Shown piece after piece: positions 17,656 to 25,560 of a stretch of DNA of 64,000 nt. This DNA comes from Paludibacteraceae bacterium (GTDB taxonomy: Bacteria > Bacteroidota > Bacteroidia > Bacteroidales > Paludibacteraceae): assembly GCA_031292565.1 (NCBI GenBank), contig JARLGW010000008.1, positions 97,413-161,412 on the forward strand, read 5' to 3'. The position numbers and the translations under genes are program-made. The stretch's first letter is position 1, and every line of letters starts with the position of its first letter. Below the pieces are notes generated by a model, which was given only the letters and a program-made list of their open reading frames with translations, was not told the DNA's origin and did no database searches.

Positions 17656-20457
17656 TTAACCTACAATGTTTACTATTTTTCCGGGAACTACAATTATTTT
17701 CTTTGGTGTCCGGCCAGCTAGGTACTTTATTGTTTGCTCGTTAGCCAAAGCCGTTTTCTCCACCGCCTCTTTACTCATATCTGCAGGGAGTTCCAATATG
17801 AATTTCACTTTCCCATTGAATGAAATAGGGTATTTCACGTTGCTTTCTTTCAGATATTCCTCGTTGAAAACGGGAAATTTGGCATCACACACGCTGGCAG
17901 TGCTACCAAGCGCAAGCCAAAGTTCTTCGGCTATATGTGGTGCATACGGAGCAATAAGCACGATTAAATCAGATAAGATTGCTTTCTTATTGCACTTCAA
18001 CGATGAAAGCTCGTTTACACAAATCATAAAGGCCGACACCGAAGTGTTGAACGAGAAGTTCTCTATATCCCATTCAATTTTCTTGATGGTTTTATGCAGC
18101 GTTTTTAATTCTTCTGCAGTAGGAGCTTCATCGGTAACAATCAATTCATCACCTTTGTAGAATAACGCCCAAAGCTTTTTCAGGAAGCGGTGCACGCCAT
18201 CAATACCATTCGTGTCCCAAGGTTTGGATTGCTCCAACGGACCGAGGAACATTTCGTACAACCGAAGCGTATCGGCACCAAACTTGTCCACGATGTCATC
18301 GGGATTTACCACGTTGAACATGGACTTTGACATTTTTTCTACCGCGTAACCGCAAACATATTTGCCATCTTCCAATATAAATTCAGCATTGGCGTAATCG
18401 GGCATCCACGCTTTGAATTTATCGGTGTCCAATATATCATTGCTTACGATGTTTACATCCACGTGAATAGTAGTAGTCTCGTATTGATCTTTTAAGTTAT
18501 AAGAAACAAAGGCATTGCTATCTTTGATACGATACACAAAATTACTTCGACCTTGAATCATTCCCTGATTAATCAGTTTCTTGAATGGCTCGTCTTCACA
18601 AATTTCGTTGATGTCGAAAAGAAACTTATTCCACACGCGGCTGTAAATTAAGTGCCCAGTGGCATGCTCAATACCGCCTAAGTATAAATCGACCGATTTC
18701 CAGTAATCATTATTTTCTTTGGCTACCAATCCTTTGTCGTTCTTCGGATCCATGTAGCGCAGGAAGTAAGCCGACGAACCTGCAAAACCCGGCATGGTAT
18801 TAAGCTCCAACGAAAATATGGTTTTATTGTCCACCTTCGAGGTTTCCACAATTTTGCCATTAGCCTCGTCCCAAGCCCAGCAAGTGGCATGACCCAGTGG
18901 AGGTTCTCCGGTTTCAGTAGGCAGAAACTTATCTATTTCCGGCAGCTCCAATGGCAAAGCTTCCACAGGAAGCATTTGCGGCATACCATTTTTGTAGTAA
19001 ACAGGGAATGGCTCGCCCCAATAACGTTGGCGACTGAAAATGGCATCGCGCAAGCGATAATTTATTTTTACTCTACCCAGATTATTTTCCTTGATATACT
19101 CTTTGGCCTTCTTGATGGCGGCTTTCACATCAAAACCATTCAAAAAGCCGGAATTTATCATAATTCCTTCTTTGGCATCCACGCTTTGCTCACTCACATC
19201 AGCCCCTTCAATCACGCTAACAATAGGCAGCTGAAATTTTTGGGCAAAAGCATAGTCGCGCGAATCGTGAGCAGGCACTGCCATAATAGCTCCCGTACCA
19301 TATCCGGCCAATACATAATCGGAAATCCAAACCTGCACCTTATCGCCCGTAATTGGGTTAACCGCGTATGAACCGGAAAACACGCCGCTCACTTTTTTAT
19401 CAGCCAAACGTTCTCGTTCGGTACGGCGTCTTACTTTATCTAAATAAGCACCAACTTCAGCCTTTTGTTTAGGAGTCGTAACCATCTGCACATACTCACT
19501 TTCAGGAGCAAGCACCATAAAGGTTACACCAAAAATAGTATCAGCACGCGTAGTGAAAACAATCAGGCTTTCAGCCTGATCTTCGATTTTAAAGCTTAGT
19601 TCTGCTCCTTCACTTCGTCCTATCCAGTTTTTCTGCGCCTCTTTCAGCGAATCAGTCCAGTCAATTATTTCCAAACCGTCGAGCAAGCGTTGAGCATAAG
19701 CCGACACACGCAAGCACCATTGGCTCATTACTTTTTGCTCTACCGGATGACCGCCTCGCACGGAAACACCTTCACTTACCTCATCGTTGGCCAACACAGT
19801 GCCCAAAGCAGGACACCAGTTTACCATAGTGTTGGCTTTGTAGGCAATACGATAGTTCATCAGTATTTCTTGTTTTTGGAGCTCCGACTTGCTATTCCAT
19901 TCCACGGCGGTAAAACTCACTTCTTCGCTAAAAGCTGCATTTACCCCTTCCGTTCCATTCGTTTCAAAAGCTTTGATTAGAATTTCAATAGGTTGAGCCT
20001 TTTGCAACTTGGTATCGTAATAGTGATTGAACATGTTGATAAACGCCCACTGTGTCCATTTGTAGTAAACGGGTTCACAGGTACGCACTTCCCTATCCCA
20101 ATCAAAACAAAAACCTATTTTATCCAATTGTTCCCTATAGCGGGCAATGTTCTTTTTAGTAGTGATAGCCGGATGTTGCCCGGTTTGAATGGCATATTGC
20201 TCGGCAGGTAAGCCGTAGGCATCGTAACCCATGGGGTGCAATACATTAAATCCTTTCAAGCGTTTGTATCGGCTAAAAATATCCGAAGCAATATAGCCCA
20301 GCGGATGCCCCACATGCAGCCCCGCCCCCGAAGGGTAAGGAAACATATCCAGCACATAGTACTTAGGCTTGTTTTTGTCTATTTTCACATGATAAGTTTT
20401 GTTTTCTTTCCAAAACTTTTGCCATTTTTGCTCGATCTCGTTAAAATTGTATTCCAT
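17656..20457 (-). CDS. leuS: Leucyl-tRNA synthetase
   Basis: 933 residues. The HIGH-type signature is in [15 protein letters not shown] near residue 42, and the KMSKS loop is in [22 protein letters not shown] near residue 705. The CP1 editing domain is recognisable from [20 protein letters not shown] and [21 protein letters not shown]. It is about 70 residues longer than the Escherichia coli enzyme; part of the extra length lies in the segment around residues 560-690 (with [19 protein letters not shown]) before the KMSKS loop. It heads the minus-strand run into the nonulosonate genes. Confidence 0.97.
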   Translation of the reverse strand: MEYNFNEIEQKWQKFWKENKTYHVKIDKNKPKYYVLDMFPYPSGAGLHVGHPLGYIASDIFSRYKRLKGFNVLHPMGYDAYGLPAEQYAIQTGQHPAITTKKNIARYREQLDKIGFCFDWDREVRTCEPVYYKWTQWAFINMFNHYYDTKLQKAQPIEILIKAFETNGTEGVNAAFSEEVSFTAVEWNSKSELQKQEILMNYRIAYKANTMVNWCPALGTVLANDEVSEGVSVRGGHPVEQKVMSQWCLRVSAYAQRLLDGLEIIDWTDSLKEAQKNWIGRSEGAELSFKIEDQAESLIVFTTRADTIFGVTFMVLAPESEYVQMVTTPKQKAEVGAYLDKVRRRTERERLADKKVSGVFSGSYAVNPITGDKVQVWISDYVLAGYGTGAIMAVPAHDSRDYAFAQKFQLPIVSVIEGADVSEQSVDAKEGIMINSGFLNGFDVKAAIKKAKEYIKENNLGRVKINYRLRDAIFSRQRYWGEPFPVYYKNGMPQMLPVEALPLELPEIDKFLPTETGEPPLGHATCWAWDEANGKIVETSKVDNKTIFSLELNTMPGFAGSSAYFLRYMDPKNDKGLVAKENNDYWKSVDLYLGGIEHATGHLIYSRVWNKFLFDINEICEDEPFKKLINQGMIQGRSNFVYRIKDSNAFVSYNLKDQYETTTIHVDVNIVSNDILDTDKFKAWMPDYANAEFILEDGKYVCGYAVEKMSKSMFNVVNPDDIVDKFGADTLRLYEMFLGPLEQSKPWDTNGIDGVHRFLKKLWALFYKGDELIVTDEAPTAEELKTLHKTIKKIEWDIENFSFNTSVSAFMICVNELSSLKCNKKAILSDLIVLIAPYAPHIAEELWLALGSTASVCDAKFPVFNEEYLKESNVKYPISFNGKVKFILELPADMSKEAVEKTALANEQTIKYLAGRTPKKIIVVPGKIVNIVG

Positions 20458-20539
20458 ATAACCTAAAGTAAGTAGCGTAAAAAGTTGTCAATCAACAACA
20501 ACTCAGCACTACATCATCTTAAATAATTTGTAAAGAGCG

Positions 20540-20547
20540 CAAATTTA
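20540..20547 (-). promoter_or_regulatory. -7 promoter element for leuS and downstream genes
   Basis: On the minus strand this reads TAAATTTG, matching TAnnTTTG, about 85 bases before the leuS ATG. A TTTTG segment lies upstream (20560-20564), but its spacing is shorter than usual, so the -33 element is uncertain. Confidence 0.4.
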
Positions 20548-20650
20548 CTGAAAATTTGGCAAAATAGATAAAAATACTTTTTCCGTAAAATAAACACGCT
20601 ATTAAAGATGCTTTCTGCTCCTTAAATTCTTTTCTTTCAACTAAATTGAG

Positions 20651-20658
20651 TACTTTTG
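20651..20658 (+). promoter_or_regulatory. -7 promoter element for the DEAD-box helicase gene
   Basis: TACTTTTG fits the TAnnTTTG consensus. The resulting transcript would carry a leader of roughly 65 bases before the ATG at 20725. No clear TTTG -33 box is present. Confidence 0.5.
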
Positions 20659-20724
20659 GAGGTTTTATTGAAAACTATACACGGAACAAATGTGTTTCAT
20701 GCATAATTAACTAACAATTTTTAA

Positions 20725-21975
20725 ATGAAATTTACCGAACTGGGCTTAGATGAAAACATCCTGGAAGCCATCTCTCAAATGGGTTTTGAAAACGCAACCC
20801 CCATACAAGAATTTGCTATTCCAAACATACTGGCCAACAAAGATTTGATAGCATGTGCACAAACAGGTACAGGAAAAACAGCCGCTTACGTGCTACCCAT
20901 ATTACACAAACTTTCCAAAAAACAAGATACAAACACCGACACTTTAATACTGGTTCCAACACGCGAACTGGCTATTCAAATTGACCAAGAAATTCAAGGC
21001 CTGTCTTACTATATTTCGGTAGGAAGCATTGCCGTGTACGGTGGAGGCGATGGCATCGTGTATGCCGAACAAGAACGGGCATTAAAACATGGCCGAGATA
21101 TTATAGTGGCTACTCCCGGACGATTGATTTCGCACCTGGCTCAAGGTTATGTTAACTTTAAGCACGTGAAACATTTAATTCTCGACGAAGCGGATAAAAT
21201 GCTAGACATGGGATTTTTGGAAGATTTGGAAAAAATTATCAACTATCTGCCCAAAGAACGTCAGACATTGATGTTCAGTGCCACCATGCCAAGTAAGATA
21301 CGGGTGTTGGCAAAAAAAGTAATGCATCACCCCGAAGAAATTTCAATATCAGTATCAAAACCGGCGGAAGGTGTGAGCCAATTTTTATACCTCTGCTATG
21401 ATGCACAAAAGATAGGGGCTCTTAAACTCATTATCAACCAAAAACCGGAATATAATAGTATCATCATTTTCACCTCCGCCAAAAGTAAGATCAACGATAT
21501 TGTGAAGGAACTCCGTCATGCCGGATTTAAGGCTAGAGGTATTTCGTCCGACTTGGATCAGGATCAGCGGGAAGAAGTATTGATAGGGTTCCGCTCAAAA
21601 CGAATACGCATTTTAGTAGCAACGGATGTGATGAGCCGGGGAATTGACATCAAGGAAATTAATATGGTAATTAATTTTGATGCGCCTCACGATGCCGAAG
21701 ATTACGTGCACCGCGTAGGCCGTACCGCCCGTGCAAATACCGAGGGCGAAGCTTATACACTGGTGAACCCAAAGGATATGATAAAACTGCAACGCATTGA
21801 GAAACTCATAGAAATGGAAGTGCCCCGCCTTAAATTGCCTGATGAAATGGGTGCACAACCCGAATGGCGTACTGATGCCCCTCGCGATAAGAATAATTTT
21901 AGGGGACGGCGCGATAACCAACATGACAAGAACCGACAAGGCAACCCCAGACAAAGATCCGAAAGAAAAAAATAA
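20725..21975 (+). CDS. DEAD-box ATP-dependent RNA helicase
   Basis: 416 residues. All core motifs are present: the Q motif region GFENATPIQEFAIP, Walker A AQTGTGKTAAYVLP, PTRELAIQI, TPGRL, the DEAD box in LILDEADKMLDMGF, SAT in MFSATMP, and HRVGRTARAN. The last 40 residues are basic and Arg/Asn/Gln rich (FRGRRDNQHDKNRQG), a typical RNA-binding tail of RhlE/CsdA-like enzymes. It unwinds structured RNA, with likely roles in ribosome assembly or RNA decay. A strong bidirectional hairpin follows. Confidence 0.95.
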   Translation: MKFTELGLDENILEAISQMGFENATPIQEFAIPNILANKDLIACAQTGTGKTAAYVLPILHKLSKKQDTNTDTLILVPTRELAIQIDQEIQGLSYYISVGSIAVYGGGDGIVYAEQERALKHGRDIIVATPGRLISHLAQGYVNFKHVKHLILDEADKMLDMGFLEDLEKIINYLPKERQTLMFSATMPSKIRVLAKKVMHHPEEISISVSKPAEGVSQFLYLCYDAQKIGALKLIINQKPEYNSIIIFTSAKSKINDIVKELRHAGFKARGISSDLDQDQREEVLIGFRSKRIRILVATDVMSRGIDIKEINMVINFDAPHDAEDYVHRVGRTARANTEGEAYTLVNPKDMIKLQRIEKLIEMEVPRLKLPDEMGAQPEWRTDAPRDKNNFRGRRDNQHDKNRQGNPRQRSERKK

Positions 21976-21986
21976 TAAGAATTACG

Positions 21987-22024
21987 AGTGCCATTCATGA
22001 AAAAAATTCATCAATGGCATTTTT
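21987..22024. terminator. Bidirectional terminator between helicase and GNAT genes
   Basis: TGCCATT (21989-21995) pairs with AATGGCA (22013-22019) and ATGAA pairs with TTCAT inside, with one mismatch. A T run follows on the plus strand, and A residues in the loop provide little on the other. It serves the convergent helicase and the minus-strand GNAT gene. Confidence 0.7.
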
Positions 22025-22027
22025 AAT

Positions 22028-22444
22028 TTATTTATTCTTCCACAATTCCATCATGATGCTGGGATATTTAAGATTGTCGAAACCAAAAGTCCGATACAAA
22101 GGATGTGCATCTTTGGTGGCAAGCAGCCAATGCGATACCCTATGAAGTTCAGGCTGGTTGAGCATGACACGTAACATATCCGAAGCAATGCCTTGATGTC
22201 GATACTCTTCTGCCACTATTACATCCATTACATAGGCCAGCCGAACTTTGTCTGACACCACACGGGCATAACCAACAAGCACCCCGTCCTCATTAAAAGC
22301 CCCTACTACCAAAGCTGAGTTTTCGGCACTAAGTATCACATCTTCTTTGGAAGTGTCTTTACACCAATAAGTAGCTTGCAGCAAGGCCGTAACAGCATCA
22401 AAATCCATCGCAGAGAAACCGGAAGAAATAGTATATGTTTTCAT
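22028..22444 (-). CDS. GNAT family N-acetyltransferase
   Basis: 138 residues, a single GNAT domain. The acetyl-CoA binding region is VIVAEEYRHQGIASDMLRVMLN (Arg/Gln-x-x-Gly-x-Ala type), preceded by YARVVSDKVRLAYVMDV and followed by LATKDAHPLYRTFGFDNL. The substrate is unknown. It is the last gene of a four-gene minus-strand group and lies 28 bases after the AlaX-like gene. Confidence 0.9.
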   Translation of the reverse strand: MKTYTISSGFSAMDFDAVTALLQATYWCKDTSKEDVILSAENSALVVGAFNEDGVLVGYARVVSDKVRLAYVMDVIVAEEYRHQGIASDMLRVMLNQPELHRVSHWLLATKDAHPLYRTFGFDNLKYPSIMMELWKNK

Positions 22445-22472
22445 CGCGTTTTTTAAATATATCGATAGAATT

Positions 22473-22937
22473 TCAGATTAACTTAAACCGCAGTCGTAAC
22501 CGCCCATCCTCGTAATCATGACTAATGATTTTAAATTGGCCGATTTCGGAAGTGTTTTCCACGTGGGTACCAATGCAGGCACAAGTATCGTAATCGCCTA
22601 CCCTCACCAAGCGAATGGTTTCGCTCACATCTTCAGGCAGTTTATATACCTCCACCCCGGCAGGGATGCTATCCTGAGTAACAAACTCAACCGTTATATG
22701 CAGATTTGAAGCTATCACCTCGTTTACCTTTGCTTCCACGACTTGAATTTGTTCTTCCGTGGGTTGAGCAGAAAGAACATAATCGCATTTGCTTTTTTTA
22801 CGTTCAATGTGAGCATTCACCGCACGGGTGCAACCAAAGGTACGCACCATCGTTTGGTTAAGGATATGTTCAGCCGTGTGCATCGGCGGATATTCCTGCT
22901 TATTATGAGCATTTAATTCAACTGACTCCATAATCAA
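22473..22937 (-). CDS. AlaX-like aminoacyl-tRNA editing hydrolase
   Basis: 154 residues. Zinc ligands of the AlaRS/ThrRS second additional domain are visible: HTAEH near residue 20 (HxxxH) and CACIGTHV near residue 120 (CxxxH). This standalone domain hydrolyses mischarged tRNA, typically Ser-tRNA(Ala). Met codons at residues 1 and 3 are both possible starts. It lies between a SpoU-type RNA methylase and a GNAT protein, so two of the four group members deal with tRNA or rRNA. Confidence 0.87.
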   Translation of the reverse strand: MIMESVELNAHNKQEYPPMHTAEHILNQTMVRTFGCTRAVNAHIERKKSKCDYVLSAQPTEEQIQVVEAKVNEVIASNLHITVEFVTQDSIPAGVEVYKLPEDVSETIRLVRVGDYDTCACIGTHVENTSEIGQFKIISHDYEDGRLRLRFKLI

Positions 22938-22954
22938 CTATTTATTATAAGTTA

Positions 22955-23485
22955 CTATCCCAATTTCATGCCAAACTCCCAAATTACGATACCGGCGGTA
23001 ACCGATACGTTGAGCGAGTGCTTGGTGCCATACTGGGGAAGTTCGATACAAGCATCGGAAACATCAATTACTTCTTGCTGCACCCCTTTCACCTCGTTAC
23101 CGAGAACAACGGCATATTTCTTTGTTTTATTCAAAGCCAAATCGGGCAACATGATACTGCCTTCGGCTTGCTCAATGGAGTACACGGTGTAGCCATCCGC
23201 CTTGAGTTGCGCCACGGCATCCTGAGTATGCTCCCAGTGCTTCCAATCCACGGTGAACTCTGCCCCTAATGCGGTTTTATGTATTTCCGCGTTGGGAGGC
23301 GTACTGGTAATGCCACATAAATATACGGCTTCCACCAAATAAGCATCCGAGGTGCGAAACACTGCACCCACGTTGTGCAAGCTACGTACATTATCCAGCA
23401 CCACAATTAAAGGCGTTTTTTCAGCCTGCTTAAATTCTTCGGGCGATATGCGGTTAAGCTCTTCTAATTGTAATTTCCGATTCAC
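22955..23485 (-). CDS. SpoU/TrmH family RNA 2'-O-methyltransferase
   Basis: 176 residues with the SPOUT-fold signatures: NVRSLHNVGAVFRTSDAY (motif 1 region), YAVVLGNEVKGVQQEV (motif 2) and ELPQYGTKHSLNVSVTAGI (motif 3, knot with SAM site). It methylates a ribose 2'-OH in tRNA or rRNA; the exact target is unclear. Its start overlaps the stop of the upstream kinase gene by 4 bases, so the two are coupled. Confidence 0.92.
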   Translation of the reverse strand: MNRKLQLEELNRISPEEFKQAEKTPLIVVLDNVRSLHNVGAVFRTSDAYLVEAVYLCGITSTPPNAEIHKTALGAEFTVDWKHWEHTQDAVAQLKADGYTVYSIEQAEGSIMLPDLALNKTKKYAVVLGNEVKGVQQEVIDVSDACIELPQYGTKHSLNVSVTAGIVIWEFGMKLG

Positions 23486-24462
23486 TTGGTAAGGTTGTTA
23501 ATTTCTTCTTGAATAGCAGTCCAACGCTCGTCATTCATTTTAGCCCCAACTACTTCCACCACATTTCCAGCCAACAGCGAACCTAATTTAGCACAAACAT
23601 CATAAGGCTGTTTTTCCGTTAAGCCATACAAGAAACCTGAGGCAAACAAATCGCCCGCTCCCGTGGTATCAATGCAATTGGCCGAAATGGCACTTACACG
23701 AAACTCTTCACCATAGGCTTTAATGTAAGAACCCTCTTTCCCTACTTTCACTACTGCTATATCACATTGTTCAGCCATTTTCTGTAATGCTTCGTGAGGC
23801 GAAAGTCCTGTGTATGCATGTGCTTCTTCTTCGTTGGCAAAAATAATATCGACATAATCCCGTATAATTTCCTTCAAAAAGTCGAGGTTTGCTTCTACTA
23901 CATTATAGCTGGCCAAATCTAACGAAACCTTTAATCCTTCCTCTTTCGCTAAGCGCACGGCTTTACGAATCAGGTCGTGGTTTTGCACCAAATAGCCCTC
24001 GATATGAAAATAGTCGTACCCACCAAACATGTGAATATCCAAATCCTCGGCATACAATTCACAAGCAGCACCTAAATAAGTACACATGGTTCGTTCGCCA
24101 TCGGACGAAACCAAAACAATACATTGACCGGAAAGTAATTCGGAGGTTTGAAGGTGCGGACGCACTCCATTAGCTACAGAATCGGACTTAAAAAACTCGC
24201 CAACGGCATCATCTCCGATTTTTCCAACAAAACCTGTACGAACTCCTAACTTTCCCAGCCCGGCTATCGTGTTGGATGCCGAACCCCCTGTAACCATATA
24301 GCGTTCGCACTCAATTACCCTATTAGTGAGTTCTTCAAGCGTTTCGTTTTCAATTAATTGCATACTTCCTTTGGGCAATTCTAGTTCTTGTAATAAAGCA
24401 TCATCTTCTATAAAAGTTAGCACATCTACAATGGCATTGCCCATTCCTAATACCTTTTTCAT
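23482..24462 (-). CDS. PfkB family carbohydrate/nucleoside kinase (adenosine kinase-like)
   Basis: 326 residues. The N-terminal signature VTGGSASNTIAGLGKLGVRTGFVGKIGDD and the C-terminal anion-hole motif CIDTTGAGDLFASGFLYGL identify the family; the catalytic Asp is in GAGD. Bacteroidota proteins of this length and start (GMGNAIVDVLTFIEDDALL) are usually annotated as adenosine or sugar kinases. It leads the group with SpoU, AlaX and GNAT and is divergent from tRNA-Asn. Confidence 0.9.
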   Translation of the reverse strand: MKKVLGMGNAIVDVLTFIEDDALLQELELPKGSMQLIENETLEELTNRVIECERYMVTGGSASNTIAGLGKLGVRTGFVGKIGDDAVGEFFKSDSVANGVRPHLQTSELLSGQCIVLVSSDGERTMCTYLGAACELYAEDLDIHMFGGYDYFHIEGYLVQNHDLIRKAVRLAKEEGLKVSLDLASYNVVEANLDFLKEIIRDYVDIIFANEEEAHAYTGLSPHEALQKMAEQCDIAVVKVGKEGSYIKAYGEEFRVSAISANCIDTTGAGDLFASGFLYGLTEKQPYDVCAKLGSLLAGNVVEVVGAKMNDERWTAIQEEINNLTK

Positions 24463-24485
24463 ACGTTTTTCTTTCTATTTTTTTA

Positions 24486-24493
24486 CAAATATA
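24486..24493 (-). promoter_or_regulatory. -7 promoter element for the PfkB kinase group
   Basis: The minus strand reads TATATTTG, an exact TAnnTTTG match, 24 bases before the kinase ATG. It lies only about 25 bases from the oppositely oriented tRNA promoter element, so the two polymerase sites overlap. Confidence 0.5.
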
Positions 24494-24516
24494 TTGCATA
24501 TTTCAAAACAACGCAT

Positions 24517-24524
24517 TACCTTTG
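24517..24524 (+). promoter_or_regulatory. -7 promoter element for tRNA-Asn
   Basis: TACCTTTG matches TAnnTTTG, and a TTG at 24494-24496 lies 20 bases upstream as a weak -33 element. The tRNA begins about 55 bases downstream, leaving a short 5' leader for processing. Confidence 0.55.
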
Positions 24525-24578
24525 CCACGCAAAACAGAAAAAATATCTCTTTTTAATGTTTTTGCAAACATAGAAAAT

Positions 24579-24652
24579 TCTTCAGTAGCTCAGTTGGTTA
24601 GAGCACCTGACTGTTAATCAGGGGGTCCTAGGTTCAAGTCCTAGCTGAAGAG
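24579..24652 (+). tRNA. tRNA-Asn (GTT anticodon)
   Basis: A 74-base cloverleaf: acceptor TCTTCAG pairs with CTGAAGA, the D-arm contains AGCTCAGTTGGTTAGAGC, the anticodon stem CCTGA/TCAGG encloses the loop CTGTTAA with anticodon GTT, and the T-arm is CCTAG-GTTCAAGT-CTAG. The discriminator is G and the CCA end is not encoded. A terminator hairpin follows within a few bases. Confidence 0.96.
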
Positions 24653-24656
24653 CAAA

Positions 24657-24688
24657 AAGGAGTCAACGTGTAGTTGACTCCTTTTTTT
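24657..24688 (+). terminator. Terminator after tRNA-Asn
   Basis: AGGAGTCAAC (24658-24667) pairs perfectly with GTTGACTCCT (24673-24682) around GTGTA, followed by a run of T. It begins 5 bases after the tRNA. Confidence 0.92.
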
Positions 24689-24751
24689 ATAATACCTTTT
24701 ACAGAAAAACAAAAAAAATATCTTCTTACGGTTTTGTTAGCATCTTATTTT

Positions 24752-24759
24752 TATATTTG
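24752..24759 (+). promoter_or_regulatory. Promoter (-7 TATATTTG, possible TTTG at 24733) for plsC
   Basis: TATATTTG is an exact -7 match, and TTTG at 24733-24736 is a possible -33 box with slightly short spacing. It overlaps an in-frame TTG at 24757, which therefore cannot be the start, and supports the ATG at 24796. Confidence 0.55.
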
Positions 24760-24795
24760 CAATTAAAAATAAGTGTTTTACAATCTTGCGATATT

Positions 24796-25527
24796 ATGAA
24801 GAGTCCGTTTAAATATATTTTTTTCGTTTATCAATGGTTTATCCTTTTACCGGTATCAGCGGTTGCTACGATTCTCACGGCTGTTATCACCATTATTTTT
24901 TCCTACACGACAAAAAACATTACCGTTAAATCAATTCCCGCCAAATGGTGGTCTAAATTCATGTGTTATGCTTCGTTCATCAGTGTTTCTGTTGAAGGAA
25001 TGGAAAACATAAAACAAAATCAATCATACGTTATTGTAGCCAATCACCAAAGCATGTTCGATATATGGCTTATTTACGGATGGTTGGACAGGCCTTTTAG
25101 TTGGGTGATGAAAAAAGAATTACGAAAAATTCCTTTTGTAGGACTGGCTTGCGAAAAAGTGGGTCATATTTTTGTTGATCGGAGCAATGCCATCGAAGCC
25201 AAAAGGAGCATTCTTGCGGCGGAAAAGAAATTACAAAATGGAAATTGTGTAGCAGTCTTTCCCGAAGGAACCCGGACTAAGGATGGAAAAGTAGGGTCGT
25301 TCAAACGAGGAGCATTCAACATGGCTTCTGATTTACATTTACCCATTGTACCAATATCCATTATAGGTGCTTATGAGCGTATGTCGCGTTACGACTGGCA
25401 GGTAACCCCGGGAAAATTAAAAATGAAAATTCACGAACCTATACCGTGTGACACGAACTTAACAGAACAGGAAATACGCGCACTAGCCAACCGGGTAAGA
25501 GAAATAATTATAGAAGGTATGGCCTAG
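24796..25527 (+). CDS. plsC: 1-acyl-sn-glycerol-3-phosphate acyltransferase PlsC
   Basis: 243 residues from the ATG at 24796. An N-terminal hydrophobic region (about 8-40) anchors it to the inner membrane. The acyltransferase motifs are NHQSMFDIW (HX4D catalytic), the region around KKELRKIPFVGLACEKVGHIFVDR, and FPEGTRTKDG. PlsC makes phosphatidic acid from lysophosphatidic acid. An in-frame TTG at 24757 overlaps the promoter element and was rejected as start. The PorE-like gene follows after 33 bases and may be co-transcribed. Confidence 0.93.
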   Translation: MKSPFKYIFFVYQWFILLPVSAVATILTAVITIIFSYTTKNITVKSIPAKWWSKFMCYASFISVSVEGMENIKQNQSYVIVANHQSMFDIWLIYGWLDRPFSWVMKKELRKIPFVGLACEKVGHIFVDRSNAIEAKRSILAAEKKLQNGNCVAVFPEGTRTKDGKVGSFKRGAFNMASDLHLPIVPISIIGAYERMSRYDWQVTPGKLKMKIHEPIPCDTNLTEQEIRALANRVREIIIEGMA

Positions 25528-25560
25528 TTTTTTTTACCTAAAAAATCTATCTAATATATC

